This document shows positions 18,001 through 25,572 of a DNA stretch of 64,000 nucleotides, one piece after another; the stretch's first letter is position 1, and each line of letters begins with the position of its first letter. Source of the DNA: Brevundimonas sp. Root608 (lineage in GTDB: Bacteria > Pseudomonadota > Alphaproteobacteria > Caulobacterales > Caulobacteraceae); contig NZ_LMGT01000004.1 of NCBI RefSeq assembly GCF_001427825.1, forward strand, positions 308,718 through 372,717. The letters are read 5' to 3'. Both the position numbers and the translations under genes were made by a program. The notes under the pieces were generated by a model. It worked only from the letters and a program-made list of their open reading frames with translations. It had not been told where the DNA came from and made no database searches.

Positions 18001-18258
18001 AGCTGGCTGCGGCCGGAGCTGCGCGTCGGCTGGCGTCAGAACATCTCGGTTGATCCGGGCGAGACCATCGCCCGCTTCCGCTCCGGCGGGCCGGACTTCA
18101 CCCTGGCCGGCGGTTCGATCGAAGGGGGCGGGCCCATCGTCGGCTTCCGCCTGAACGTGGGCAATGAACTGGGCATGCTGTCCATCAGCGCCGACGCCGA
18201 GATGATCGAGGACTATGTCCGCTATATGCTGTTCCTGCGGGCCAGCTTCCGGTTCTAG
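15073..18258 (+). CDS. Autotransporter (type Va) with acidic Ca-binding-like motifs in passenger
   Basis: A 1061-residue outer-membrane autotransporter. Residues 1-22 are a signal peptide (MRILLATAVAIAPLMAASGA-MA). The passenger is Gly/Ala/Thr/Asn-rich with many short repeats (INNGSI, FNSGAITGGV, NEGTV) typical of a beta-helix. Residues from about 800 on form the autotransporter beta-domain, ending in the aromatic MLFLRASFRF expected of BAM substrates. Three Asp-rich motifs resembling thrombospondin-3 or EF-hand loops occur at 118-127, 291-303 and 520-531 (for example DTDGDGVPDGNE). It is likely surface exposed, with a role in adhesion or aggregation, though no catalytic site is seen. Confidence 0.88.
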   Translation: MRILLATAVAIAPLMAASGAMAEVVISTVRTTPIATSNATGTGPDDIRIASGGAVNVASGAAVTIDVSENFTLDSGGGINMTPAADGATGLLVNPGVTSNVTINGSIALIDTIDTYPDTDSDGDIDGPWATGSGRYGVRYAAGAPVTGDLVVGSTGVISVDGNNSYGISIESGLSGKLQTQGTIRVFGDNSVAIRTQGPINGPVTLLGTISARGANTSAISIGGDVGGRVSLQGEISASGYRYTTLGNDTFEGKLDADDKLQGGAAVIIAGNVAGGVIVDRAPVDADTANADEDGDGIPDVNETQGTINSYGAAPAIQVGSVTRSITLGAVGTGDNQFGFINRGTVNGQGVYAGVDANAIVFGGNPGQTVTITGGVRNEGTVAALASDANATAIRLGTGTTAPQIFNSGAITGGVASELASATATAIRIDAGASVSSFVNNGSILASAGGGTATVTGVLDLSGSLTSINNTRSIQATLNPNAAGDPLTGTTTAIDVSANTTGVTLIQTGVAATATAANPDTDGDGVPDGNEPIIAGAIKLGSGADTVDIRNGLVLGDIAFGAGADRLSISGGGVVRGALADAGGDLAIDVSNGTLDARQVTRTNITSLNVGADGDLIVTIDPANSTAGGFNVAGTATLANGAGLGVRFTSLLAAPNRFTLIDAATLNFGAIDLDSIESNSPYLYVVEAGANVPAGEVFVDVRQRTAAEAELIPVEAAFYDAFYAAIGDADALSIRNAFLAQAGREEFINLYEQLLPDHSGGPLVSLASGVDAVTRALTGRNASAAPGETSAWVQEINFYADKDKTDTYGFRSEGFGVAGGIERGSGLGNIGISAAFTSSDLEDPEAEAEEVLSANLLELGLYWRAQGQYWTTWARAAAGYATFNSERRFVGAGLNLSNESDWNGFTLAAAGGASYERSYGRFSIRPEIYAEYFSLSEDGHVEEGGGDGFDLEIDDREGHLFSATAAVNLGMGMGENSWLRPELRVGWRQNISVDPGETIARFRSGGPDFTLAGGSIEGGGPIVGFRLNVGNELGMLSISADAEMIEDYVRYMLFLRASFRF

Positions 18259-18274
18259 GCCGGCGAAAGGGATC

Positions 18275-18351
18275 GGGCGGCTAGCTCAGCTGGTCAGAGC
18301 ACCTCGTTTACACCGAGGGGGTCGGGGGTTCGAACCCCTCGCCGCCCACCA
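18275..18351 (+). tRNA. tRNA-Val (anticodon TAC)
   Basis: A full cloverleaf: 7-bp acceptor GGGCGGC/GCCGCCC, D arm GCTCAGCTGGTCAGAGC, anticodon arm CCTCG-TTTACAC-CGAGG with anticodon TAC, T arm with GGTTCGAACC, discriminator A and encoded CCA. It lies in the same orientation between the autotransporter and a lipoprotein gene. Confidence 0.95.
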
Positions 18352-18375
18352 TTCCGCCGATATCAGGAGGCCCAG

Positions 18376-18636
18376 ATGACGACCCTGTTCAAACGCTCCG
18401 TCGCCCTTGCCCTCGTCGTCGGCGCGTCGGTGGGGCTGCAAGGCTGTCTTGTCGGCGCCGTGGTCGGGACCGGGGCCGCCGTGGTCGGAGCCGGCGCGGC
18501 CGTGGTCGGCGCGGGCGTCGACGCCGTCACCACCTCCGACGAGGAGACGAAGGCCAGGCGGGAGCGTGAACAGCGCGAATACGAACGCGAACAGCGCCGC
18601 TGCGAGCAGCGCCAGCGGCAGGGCCGCGACTGCTGA
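18376..18636 (+). CDS. Small lipoprotein, glycine/alanine-rich
   Basis: An 86-residue protein with a lipoprotein signal peptide (MTTLFKRSVALALVVGASVG then LQGC, lipidated Cys at 24), a hydrophobic glycine-zipper-like stretch (VGAVVGTGAAVVGAGAAVVG) and a highly charged, Arg/Glu/Gln-rich C-terminal helix ending RQGRDC. AGGAGG precedes the ATG by about 7 bases. It is probably an outer-membrane lipoprotein of unknown role. Its stop is adjacent to the queD stop (convergent). Confidence 0.8.
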   Translation: MTTLFKRSVALALVVGASVGLQGCLVGAVVGTGAAVVGAGAAVVGAGVDAVTTSDEETKARREREQREYEREQRRCEQRQRQGRDC

Positions 18637-18637
18637 C

Positions 18638-19006
18638 CTAGAGGGTCAGCACGCAGCGTTCGTGAATGGTCGGCCGCGCCACCTGGATGCGGCACAAACC
18701 CGGCCACTCGGGTTTGAGGCGGCGGGCGAACCACAGGCAAAGGTTCTCCAGGCTCGGCAGCTCCAGGCCCGGCTTCTCGTTCAGCATGCCGTGATCCAGT
18801 TCTTCGGCCGCGGCCTTCAGGGCGCGGTCCAGCGCGCCGAGGTCGGCGACCCAGCCATGCTCAGCGTCCAGCACTTCCGAACGGACGGTCGCCTCGACCG
18901 TGAAGGAATGGCCGTGGATGCGGCGATAGATGCTGCCCTCCGGCTCGTGCGGGAAATGATGGGCCGCGTCGAAGGTGGCCGTCTTGGTGATCTCGAAAAC
19001 GCTCAT
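18638..19006 (-). CDS. queD: 6-carboxytetrahydropterin synthase (QueD)-like
   Basis: A 122-residue T-fold protein of the PTPS/QueD family. Zinc ligands are H16 (in FDAAHHFPH) and H31/H33 (RRIHGHSF), and LDHGMLNE carries the catalytic Asp-His pair. QueD makes 6-carboxy-5,6,7,8-tetrahydropterin in queuosine synthesis. The cysteine normally four residues before HGH (E. coli Cys27) is Tyr27 here, which is unusual for a strict QueD; a Cys is present near the C-terminus (HERCVLTL). The ATG overlaps the queE stop (ATGA), so it is the third gene of the queC-queE-queD operon. Confidence 0.85.
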   Translation of the reverse strand: MSVFEITKTATFDAAHHFPHEPEGSIYRRIHGHSFTVEATVRSEVLDAEHGWVADLGALDRALKAAAEELDHGMLNEKPGLELPSLENLCLWFARRLKPEWPGLCRIQVARPTIHERCVLTL

Positions 19007-19638
19007 CTTACGCCGATGTATTTGTGGGTCTGGACGCTGAGCCGCCACTTCGGGTGGGTCAGGCAATAGTCGATGGCCGCCGCCGTATTGGCCGCCTGGT
19101 CGGGGCCGTCCATGGGCTGCAACCAGAAGCGTTCGAACGGCAGATGCTCGAACCGGTCCGGCATCGCCTTCGGCTGCGGATAGACCAGCTTCAGCTCCTG
19201 CCCCGAGGTCTGGACCACGGGCGCGTCGGCCTTGGGGCTGACGCAGATCCAGTCGATCCCGGCCGGCGCGGGAAGCGTGCCGTTGGACTCGATGGCGACC
19301 TCGAAGCCGCGGACATGCAGGGCGTCGATCAGGGCCGGGTCCAGCTGCAGCAGGGGCTCGCCGCCTGTGCAGACGACCAGCCGGGGGTCCCCCGCCCTGC
19401 CCCGCCACATCGACTGGACATGGTCGGCCAGGGCGTCGGCGCTGGCGAATTTTCCGCCGCCGTCGCCATCCGTTCCGACGAAGTCGGTGTCGCAGAAGGT
19501 GCAGACCGCCGTCGCCCGGTCGCGCTCGAGCCCGTTCCACAGATTGCAGCCGGCGAAGCGCAGGAAGACGGCCGGCCGCCCGGCCTGGCCGCCCTCGCCC
19601 TGCACCGTCAGAAAGACTTCCTTGGCGGAATAGGTCAT
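19003..19638 (-). CDS. queE: 7-carboxy-7-deazaguanine synthase
   Basis: A 211-residue radical-SAM enzyme. The cluster-binding cysteines are C31, C46 and C49, giving the CX14CX2C spacing typical of QueE rather than the usual CX3CX2[11 protein letters not shown] near the start and [12 protein letters not shown] are further family marks. It converts the QueD product to 7-carboxy-7-deazaguanine. ATG 19638 is chosen because it overlaps the queC stop as ATGA; another in-frame ATG lies at 19650. Its own stop overlaps the queD start the same way. Confidence 0.93.
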   Translation of the reverse strand: MTYSAKEVFLTVQGEGGQAGRPAVFLRFAGCNLWNGLERDRATAVCTFCDTDFVGTDGDGGGKFASADALADHVQSMWRGRAGDPRLVVCTGGEPLLQLDPALIDALHVRGFEVAIESNGTLPAPAGIDWICVSPKADAPVVQTSGQELKLVYPQPKAMPDRFEHLPFERFWLQPMDGPDQAANTAAAIDYCLTHPKWRLSVQTHKYIGVR

Positions 19639-20351
19639 GCGGCCGCCCATTCCGCATGGCCCGCCGCCCGCAGTTCGCAGGCCGGGCAGTCGCCGCAGCC
19701 ATAGCCCCAGGGATGGCGGTGCGCACGATCGCCGCGATAGCAGGTGTGCGACGCCTCGACGATCAGCTCCACGAGCGCCGGGCCGCCGATACGGTCGGCC
19801 AGAGCCCAGGTTTCGGCCTTGGTCAGGGTCATCAGCGGCGTGTCGATCACGACCGGCCTGTCGAGCCCCAGACTGAGCGCCGCCGCCATGGCGTCGATCG
19901 TGTCGCGGCGGCAGTCAGGATAGCCGGAGAAATCCGTCTCGCACATTCCGCCGACCAGAACCTCGAGGTTCCGCCGGTCCGCCAGGGCGGCCGCGCAGGT
20001 CAGGAACACCAGGTTCCGCCCCGGCACGAAGGTGCTGGGCAGGCCCCGTGCGTCCATCTCGATCGCCCGGTCCGTCGTCAGGGCGCTCTCGGATATTCGT
20101 CCATAGCCGGTCAGGTCCACGACATGGTCGGGGCCCAGACGGGCGGCCCACCGCGGCAGGACCGCCAGCATGCCTTCGCGCACCTTCAGGCGCGCCTCCA
20201 TCTCGACCGCGTGGCGCTGGCCGTAGTCGAAACCCACGGTCTCGACGCGCGAAAACCGCTCCAGCGCCCAGGCCAGGCAGGTGGCGCTGTCCTGCCCGCC
20301 CGAGAACAGGACGAGGGCCGTTTTTTCGCTGGCGGGGCCGGAATCGCTCAT
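19635..20351 (-). CDS. queC: 7-cyano-7-deazaguanine synthase
   Basis: A 238-residue N-type ATP pyrophosphatase. The PP-loop SGGQDS is at residues 17-22, followed by [13 protein letters not shown]; the zinc site is formed by C-terminal cysteines in [10 protein letters not shown] with an upstream Cys. QueC makes preQ0 from 7-carboxy-7-deazaguanine. ATG 20351 ([10 protein letters not shown]) fits family starts; the frame upstream is not conserved-looking. It is first in the coupled queC-queE-queD operon, divergent from the hybrid kinase at 20522. Confidence 0.93.
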   Translation of the reverse strand: MSDSGPASEKTALVLFSGGQDSATCLAWALERFSRVETVGFDYGQRHAVEMEARLKVREGMLAVLPRWAARLGPDHVVDLTGYGRISESALTTDRAIEMDARGLPSTFVPGRNLVFLTCAAALADRRNLEVLVGGMCETDFSGYPDCRRDTIDAMAAALSLGLDRPVVIDTPLMTLTKAETWALADRIGGPALVELIVEASHTCYRGDRAHRHPWGYGCGDCPACELRAAGHAEWAAA

Positions 20352-20521
20352 GACAAACCTGCGGTCGGCCTGTCGGCCGCGCGCATAAACAAGGGGGATG
20401 GGCCGCCATCGTGGCGGGGCGGGCCTTCTACACCAGCCGCGGATACAGAGCAAAGACGGCCCGGAAATGACGGTTTCCGCTCTTAACTCTTCGGCAAAAG
20501 CTTGTCGGCCACTGTCTGCCG

Positions 20522-22177
20522 GTGACAGTGGAGTTGTGGCCGGACATGCCGACCATTGAAGTCTTGACCGAGCGCGCCGAGGCAGTGTCGCCCGAGACGC
20601 CCGGCAGCGCTGTCTTCTCGCGCTTCGAGCGTGAACCCGACACCCTGGTGATCGCCGTCGTCGAAGGCGGTCGGCCGGTCGGCCTGATCGAACGCAACGC
20701 CTTCCTGCTGAAGATCGCCGCCCCCTTCGGACACGCGCTCTACGCCGGACGGCCGGTGCAGCACCTGATGGACGCCGAGCCCGCCGTGGTCGAGGCGGGC
20801 GTCAGCATCGACACCTTCTGCGACATCCTGTTGAAGAGCGGCCCCGGCGCCCTGATGCGCGGCTTCATCGTCACGCGGCAGGGCCGGTATCACGGCGTCG
20901 GCACGGCGGTGTCCCTGCTCCGGGCGGTCAATGACCTGCAGCGGAGCCAGAATGCGGAACTGGCCGAACAAACCCGGGTCCTCAGCGACACCCGCAACCA
21001 GGCGCTCGCCTCGGCCCGCGCCAAGAGCCAGTTCCTCGCCATCATGAGCCACGAACTGCGCACGCCGATGAACGGCGTGCTGGCCGTGGCCGACCTGTTG
21101 CGGCGCCAGCCGCTGAACGCCCAGGCCCAGGCGCACGTCACCACCATCGTGGATTCCTCCGAGACCCTGCTTCGCATCCTGCAGGACGCCCTGGATCTCT
21201 CGCGCGCCGAAGCCGGGGAATTGGAGCTGCATCCGGAACCGACGCCCCTGCGCGCCCTGATGGACGACATCCAGGCCCTGTGGACGCCCCGGGCGTCGCA
21301 GGACAATGTCACCCTGATGGTGAGCTATGAGGGCGACACCGAGCTGGCCGGCCTTGTTGACGGGGTCCGGCTGAAGCAGGTCTTCAACAATCTGGTCAGC
21401 AACGCGCTGAAGTTCGCGCGCAACGGTGTCGTCGAGGCCCGGCTGAAAGCCGTGGCCTCGGGCACCCGCATCCGGCTGGAAGCGCGGGTTCGCGATGACG
21501 GTCCCGGCGTGGACGCCGATCGCGTGGACGAGATCTTCGCCCCGTTCGTCCATGGATCCGGCCCCGACGGCGCCGGTCTCGGCCTCGCCATCTGCCGTCA
21601 GATCGTCGATCGGATGGGCGGACGCATCTGGGCGGAAAACAATCCCGGCCACGGCGCGACCTTCGCCTTTGACATCGAGGTCGGGCGCAGCGAGGTCGAG
21701 GCCGCCGCCCCGTCCAACGTCGAGAGCATCGGCGACGGTGAACTCCTGACCAATCCCCACGTCCTGATCGTGGACGACAACGCCACAAACCGCGTGGTGG
21801 CCCAGGCGCTTTGCGAGATGTTCGGCTGCACCTCCGAAACGGCCGAGGACGGCGTCGAGGCCTTGGAGGCCGTGCAGGAACGCCGTTTCGATCTGGTCCT
21901 GATGGACATCAAGATGCCCCGCATGGACGGAGTCCAGGCCACCCTGGCGATCCGCGCCCTGGAGGGTCCGGTCAGCGCCCTGCCGATCGTGGCCCTGACG
22001 GCCAACGCCGATCCGGACGACGCGCGGAAATATGTGGAAATCGGCATGGCCGCCGTGGTCGAGAAGCCGATCAAGCCGGAACGCCTGCGCATGGCCATGA
22101 ACCTGGCTCTGGAACAGGCCGCCGCCGCATCCCGGTCCGCCCCCGGACCGGGCGCGGCGAAGCGATCCGCCGCCTAA
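20522..22177 (+). CDS. Hybrid sensor histidine kinase (CBS-like N-terminus, HisKA-HATPase-REC)
   Basis: A 551-residue soluble hybrid kinase. Residues 35-135 look like a CBS-type sensory module ([20 protein letters not shown]). HisKA has the phospho-acceptor His177 in [11 protein letters not shown]; HATPase_c runs 280-388 with [17 protein letters not shown] and GAGLGLAI; the receiver domain 412-530 has D462 in LMDIKMP and K515. There is no transmembrane segment, so it senses a cytoplasmic cue. Start uncertain: GTG 20522 (used) lies in the loop of an 8-bp inverted repeat, and ATG 20546 is in frame. No cognate regulator is adjacent. Confidence 0.88.
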   Translation: MTVELWPDMPTIEVLTERAEAVSPETPGSAVFSRFEREPDTLVIAVVEGGRPVGLIERNAFLLKIAAPFGHALYAGRPVQHLMDAEPAVVEAGVSIDTFCDILLKSGPGALMRGFIVTRQGRYHGVGTAVSLLRAVNDLQRSQNAELAEQTRVLSDTRNQALASARAKSQFLAIMSHELRTPMNGVLAVADLLRRQPLNAQAQAHVTTIVDSSETLLRILQDALDLSRAEAGELELHPEPTPLRALMDDIQALWTPRASQDNVTLMVSYEGDTELAGLVDGVRLKQVFNNLVSNALKFARNGVVEARLKAVASGTRIRLEARVRDDGPGVDADRVDEIFAPFVHGSGPDGAGLGLAICRQIVDRMGGRIWAENNPGHGATFAFDIEVGRSEVEAAAPSNVESIGDGELLTNPHVLIVDDNATNRVVAQALCEMFGCTSETAEDGVEALEAVQERRFDLVLMDIKMPRMDGVQATLAIRALEGPVSALPIVALTANADPDDARKYVEIGMAAVVEKPIKPERLRMAMNLALEQAAAASRSAPGPGAAKRSAA

Positions 22178-23214
22178 CCGGAATCCGCCGCGCCGGCCTC
22201 GTCATCCTCCTCCTCATAGCCAACAAGCCGCAGCGCCCTCGCCGGCTGGTCGTTGAGCTCGCACCAGCGCAACAGGCCTTCCTCGCGGCCATGGGTGATC
22301 CACACCTCTTCGGGCTTCAGCTCGGTGAAGGTCGCAACCAGTTCGGGCCAGTCGGCGTGATCCGACAACACCAGCGGCAGCTCCACCCCGCGCTGGCGCG
22401 CGCGGGCCCGGACCAGCATCCAGCCCGAGGCGAAGGCCAGGACCGGGTCGGCGAACCGGCGGGCCCACCGGTCCTGGGTCGCCGACGGCGGCGCGATCAC
22501 CACCTCGCCCCCGAGGGCGTTGGCCTTCAGCCCCGTGGCCGGCAGGATCGGCCCCAGATCGACGCCCTCCCGCTCGTACAGGCGATTCAGGCGCTCCAGC
22601 GCGCCGTGAACATGGATCGGCCGCTCCCACCCCGCCTCCCGCAACAGCCGGATGACCCGCTGGGCCTTGCCCAGGGCATAGGCGCCGACCAGATGCGCCC
22701 GTTCGGGAAACTGGCCCAGGGACTGGACCAGCCGGCCGATCTCCTCGCCGTCGGGCGGATGGGTGAACACCGGCAGGCCGAAGGTGGCTTCCGAGATGAA
22801 GACGTTGCACGGGACCGGCTCGAACGGCGCGCAGGTCGGGTCGCGGCGGCGCTTGTAGTCGCCGGAGACGACCATGGTGATCCCCTTCCAGCGGATCACG
22901 GCCTGGGCTGAACCCAGGACGTGACCGGCGGGCGCCATGCCGATCTCGACGCCCCTGTGCGAGGCCGTATCGCCGTAGCCCACGCCCTGCCGATGCGTGG
23001 CGAAGGCCTCGCCATACCGTTCAGCCATGATGGCGAGGGTCTGCGGCGTCGCCAGCACCGTTCCGTGCCCCGAACGGGCGTGATCGGCATGGCCATGGGT
23101 GATCACGGCGCGATCCACCGGCTGGACCGGATCGACGTAGAAGTCGCCGGGCGGGCAATACAGACCCGCGGGCGTCGGCCGCAGCAGGTCTTCGAACCGG
23201 ATCATGGAGGGCAT
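22174..23214 (-). CDS. Ligase-associated DNA exonuclease (metallo-beta-lactamase/beta-CASP)
   Basis: A 346-residue metallo-hydrolase. The HxHxDH motif is THGHADHAR; further metal ligands are in MAPAGHVLGSAQ, VVSGDYKRRRDPT and LSDHADWPE, the order seen in the ligase-associated exonuclease family that is usually encoded with an ATP-dependent DNA ligase and an Lhr-type helicase. Those partners are not in this window. The likely role is processing of DNA ends in repair. Start uncertain: ATG 23214 is used, ATG 23205 (MIRFEDLLRPTP) is equally plausible. Its stop overlaps the kinase stop by 3 bases. Confidence 0.85.
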   Translation of the reverse strand: MPSMIRFEDLLRPTPAGLYCPPGDFYVDPVQPVDRAVITHGHADHARSGHGTVLATPQTLAIMAERYGEAFATHRQGVGYGDTASHRGVEIGMAPAGHVLGSAQAVIRWKGITMVVSGDYKRRRDPTCAPFEPVPCNVFISEATFGLPVFTHPPDGEEIGRLVQSLGQFPERAHLVGAYALGKAQRVIRLLREAGWERPIHVHGALERLNRLYEREGVDLGPILPATGLKANALGGEVVIAPPSATQDRWARRFADPVLAFASGWMLVRARARQRGVELPLVLSDHADWPELVATFTELKPEEVWITHGREEGLLRWCELNDQPARALRLVGYEEEDDEAGAADSG

Positions 23215-23288
23215 ATGGCGGTCATGGCGCATCTGACAACGCGCTCGACGGACTTGCGCTCATTCCGTACCCGACCCAGAAGCGGAGC

Positions 23289-23762
23289 ATGACGTCCTCG
23301 ATCCTCGACATCCTGCCCCAGCTGGCCGGCGGCGCCGCCCACACCCACGCCCTCGGCTTCGTCTACGACGGCGTGGACGGGGACCGCGTCCGCATCCGCG
23401 TGCCGTGGCGCGAGGACCTCGTCGGCGATCCCGAAACCGGCGTGCTGTCCGGCGGACTGGTCACCACCCTGCTGGATCATGTGGGAGGCCTGGCGACCTG
23501 GGTCGCGCTGGGACGGTTCGAGACCATCGCAACCCTGGACCTGCGGGTCGACTACATGCGCGCGGCCGAGACGCGCCGGGACCTGATCGCCGAGGCGCGC
23601 TGCTATCGCCTGACCCGGTCGGTCGCCTTCGTCCGCGCCTGGGCCTTCGAGGACAGGGCCGAGGATCCCGTCGCGGCGGGCCAGAGCGCCTATATGCTGG
23701 GTTCGGGCGGCGGCCGGGGCGCGGGCGTCAATCTCCGTCCCGCGGGGGAGGCGCCGCAATGA
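23289..23762 (+). CDS. PaaI-type hotdog thioesterase
   Basis: A 157-residue hotdog-fold protein. TGVLSGGLVTTLLDHVGGLA is the PaaI-type active-site region (His-Gly normally in the strand-helix turn; here SGG with Asp in LLDH), followed by IATLDLRVDYMRAAE. These enzymes hydrolyse acyl-CoA or aryl-CoA thioesters. Its stop overlaps the start of a second thioesterase (ATGA at 23759-23762), so the two are translated together and may form a heteromeric hotdog pair. Substrate unknown. Confidence 0.85.
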   Translation: MTSSILDILPQLAGGAAHTHALGFVYDGVDGDRVRIRVPWREDLVGDPETGVLSGGLVTTLLDHVGGLATWVALGRFETIATLDLRVDYMRAAETRRDLIAEARCYRLTRSVAFVRAWAFEDRAEDPVAAGQSAYMLGSGGGRGAGVNLRPAGEAPQ

Positions 23763-24157
23763 GCGATCTTCTCGACCGCCTCCCCTATGCGCGGTTTCTC
23801 GGCCTGGTCACCGAGGCCGAGGGCGACAGCCTGACCGTCACCATGCCCTTCGCCGAACGGCTGATCGGCAATCCGATCCTGCCGGCGCTTCACGGCGGCG
23901 CCACCGCCGCCCTGCTGGAACTGACGGCGGTCGCCCAGGTGGCTGCCCTCTATCCGCGGCTGCGCCTGCCCCGCCCCATCAATGTCAGCGTGGCGTATCT
24001 GCGGTCGGGCCGGCCTGTCGACGTCCACGCCAGCGCCCGAATCAGCCGCGCCGGGCGTCGCGTCGCGCACGTGCTGGCCGAGGCCTGGCAGGACGACCGC
24101 GCCCAGCCCATCGCCGCCCTGACTGCACACTTCCTACTTGCGGTAGACGACCTGTAG
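23759..24157 (+). CDS. PaaI-type hotdog thioesterase (second of pair)
   Basis: A 132-residue hotdog protein. LPALHGGATAALLELTAVAQ contains the canonical HGG of PaaI thioesterases with a downstream acidic residue (E in LLELT), and RPINVSVAYLRSGRP is the conserved core strand. It overlaps the preceding thioesterase by the ATGA junction. Unlike its partner it keeps the HGG motif, so it may be the catalytically standard half of the pair. It is followed by an unrelated block of small genes. Confidence 0.85.
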   Translation: MSDLLDRLPYARFLGLVTEAEGDSLTVTMPFAERLIGNPILPALHGGATAALLELTAVAQVAALYPRLRLPRPINVSVAYLRSGRPVDVHASARISRAGRRVAHVLAEAWQDDRAQPIAALTAHFLLAVDDL

Positions 24158-24191
24158 TTGTCTTCTAACGGGCCGCATGTTCGGCTTCCTT

Positions 24192-24211
24192 CGGTGACGT
24201 TTCGGTCACCG
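24192..24211 (+). promoter_or_regulatory. Leader hairpin next to ribosome-binding site
   Basis: A perfect 7-bp inverted repeat CGGTGAC / GTCACCG with a 6-base loop. The last stem base abuts the GGAGGAAG ribosome-binding site of the gene starting at 24222, so the hairpin could influence translation or be a dimeric-regulator site. Confidence 0.4.
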
Positions 24212-24221
24212 GAGGAAGATC

Positions 24222-24635
24222 ATGACCAGACAATCCATCGGCGAAAGCCTGGCCGCCCGGCTGTATGCGGCCGAAACGGCCATCGACCTCGCGCTCATTG
24301 AAACGGCGACCCTGGCGGCGATGCTGCCGGCGGCCCGCGCCGACGCCTACCTCTCCGCGGTCACGGGCCAGCGGGCCTTCGACGGCGCCGCCGGGGCCGT
24401 CAGCGCCCTGTCGGCCGCTCGCTCCCACATGGTCCAGACCCATACCGCCCTCGCCGCCCTGGCGCGCAAGCTGGGCCTCGACGCCCTCGCCGTTGGGCCC
24501 ATCGACAAGCCGGGCGACACGCCCCCGGTCGGCGGCGGAGGTGGAGACGGCGGTGGCGTTCAACCCGAAATGGTTAACAATGTGATAGCAGACGTGATGA
24601 ACAAACCTCTACCGTACATAGCGGAACCATGTTAA
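24222..24635 (+). CDS. Small helical protein of unknown function, paralogue of next gene
   Basis: A 137-residue, mainly alpha-helical soluble protein: SLAARLYAAETAIDLALIET then a middle with SALSAARSHMVQTHTALAAL and a Gly/Pro-rich, low-complexity tail (GGGGGDGGG). It is a relative of the next gene: both share LYA-x-E-x-AID-x-AI, a central V-x-G, then AR..M...H..L....R..G. No known domain recognised. GGAGGAAG precedes the ATG. The 3' end of the gene becomes AT-rich, probably because it holds the promoter of the next gene. Confidence 0.65.
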   Translation: MTRQSIGESLAARLYAAETAIDLALIETATLAAMLPAARADAYLSAVTGQRAFDGAAGAVSALSAARSHMVQTHTALAALARKLGLDALAVGPIDKPGDTPPVGGGGGDGGGVQPEMVNNVIADVMNKPLPYIAEPC

Positions 24636-24646
24636 TAGCTTGTTCA
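24632..24646 (+). promoter_or_regulatory. CtrA-box-like sequence
   Basis: TTAA-TAGCTTG-TTCA, one mismatch from the Caulobacterales CtrA consensus TTAA-N7-TTAA, in an AT-rich stretch about 30 bases before the GTG start at 24674. No adjoining -10 is clear. Confidence 0.35.
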
Positions 24647-24673
24647 CCAGTTTACTCCGTGGGAGAGCTTTCC

Positions 24674-25015
24674 GTGACCAAGACCGAAGTTATCGCCAGC
24701 GTCGCCGGCGATCTTTATGCGACTGAACAAGCCATCGACGCCGCCATCGCGCGGGCCACGACCTTGGTGCAGTCGATGATCGGAGGCCGCACGGCGCTTA
24801 ACATCTCGCCGGTCGTCGGCGCAGAGTCGCAAGCCCGGGCGCTGGAAGCGATCGCCGCCTTGGGCGTCGCACGCCAGGCCATGATCGCCTGCCATGAGGA
24901 ACTCGGCAAGGATCACCGGCGCATGGGCTACGGCATCTACGCCGAAGAACCCCAGGACAAGGGTCAGGGCCCGAGGCCAGCGACCATCGGCGAACACCGG
25001 CTGCGCGCGGTTTAA
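24674..25015 (+). CDS. Small helical protein of unknown function, second paralogue
   Basis: A 113-residue protein, VTKTEVIASVAGDLYATEQA then IDAAIARATTLVQSM and AIAALGVARQAMIACHEELG. It aligns along its length with the protein at 24222 but lacks the glycine-rich tail. The GTG start at 24674 is chosen because GGGAGAG lies 6 bases upstream; an ATG at 24629 overlaps the previous gene and would add an unlikely N-terminus. No domain recognised. A GC hairpin (25031-25054) follows its stop. Confidence 0.65.
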   Translation: MTKTEVIASVAGDLYATEQAIDAAIARATTLVQSMIGGRTALNISPVVGAESQARALEAIAALGVARQAMIACHEELGKDHRRMGYGIYAEEPQDKGQGPRPATIGEHRLRAV

Positions 25016-25030
25016 CTTAACGTAATGTAA

Positions 25031-25054
25031 GCCGCCGGACATTTCCCCGGCGGC
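25031..25054 (+). terminator. GC hairpin after small helical gene, weak terminator
   Basis: GCCGCCGG / CCGGCGGC with an 8-base loop, starting 16 bases after the TAA. There is no T-run, so it may only slow or stabilise the transcript end. Confidence 0.4.
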
Positions 25055-25068
25055 GGGCTTCAGGCATT

Positions 25069-25100
25069 ATCGCCCCCATGCTTTGCGGCATGGGGGCGAT
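25069..25100 (+). promoter_or_regulatory. 12-bp leader hairpin covering a ribosome-binding site
   Basis: ATCGCCCCCATG (25069-25080) and its exact complement CATGGGGGCGAT (25089-25100) with an 8-base loop. The right arm contains the GGGGG that would serve as the Shine-Dalgarno sequence of the GTG start at 25104, so folding should block translation. Confidence 0.5.
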
Positions 25101-25103
25101 TCT

Positions 25104-25535
25104 GTGTTTGAGACTATTTATTCGCAAGTCCTCACAGGGTTCCTCGTCCTCGTCGTGGGATTTGCGCTGGTCAAGGGCGACGAAACCGAGCGGATAGGCG
25201 GCGCGGCCTATGCGCTTGTCATCATCGCCGGCGTCATGACCTCGGACAACAGCAGCTTCAGCCTCTCGCGATGGAGCGCCTTTGCCCTTGACGTGGTGCT
25301 GCTGGCCACCTTCCTCGGCCTGGGTTGGCAAAGTCGCCGATCCTGGCCCATGTGGGCCGGCGCTTTTCAGGCCTTGATCGTCACCGGCCACATTATGGTG
25401 CTGGCCAATCTCCGCCCCCCGGGCGACGCCTTCGCCGCCGTTAACAACATGGCCAACTACGCACTGCTGATATCCTTGGCCGTGGGGACCTTCTGGGCAT
25501 GGCAGGAACGACGCGCAGCCGGACTGAAGGCCTGA
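25104..25535 (+). CDS. Small four-helix membrane protein, tandem paralogue 1
   Basis: A 143-residue membrane protein with about four hydrophobic helices, starting VFETIYSQVLTGFLVLVVGF (GTG start) and containing LVKGDETERIGGAAYAL, WQSRRSWPMWAGAFQALIVT and AVGTFWAWQERRAAGLKA. It is a clear paralogue of the next gene (25573): the SRRSWP-WA-A-QALIV and AVGTFW-W--RRAAGL blocks are shared. No named family recognised. The start is buried by a 12-bp hairpin. Confidence 0.7.
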   Translation: MFETIYSQVLTGFLVLVVGFALVKGDETERIGGAAYALVIIAGVMTSDNSSFSLSRWSAFALDVVLLATFLGLGWQSRRSWPMWAGAFQALIVTGHIMVLANLRPPGDAFAAVNNMANYALLISLAVGTFWAWQERRAAGLKA

Positions 25536-25572
25536 GCCGCGCGCGTGCGGCCCGTCAGCAAAGGCGAAGCGA

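Noticed and set aside
20352..20521. PreQ1 riboswitch upstream of queC
   Set aside because: No preQ1-I or -II aptamer pattern is visible in the 170-base leader.
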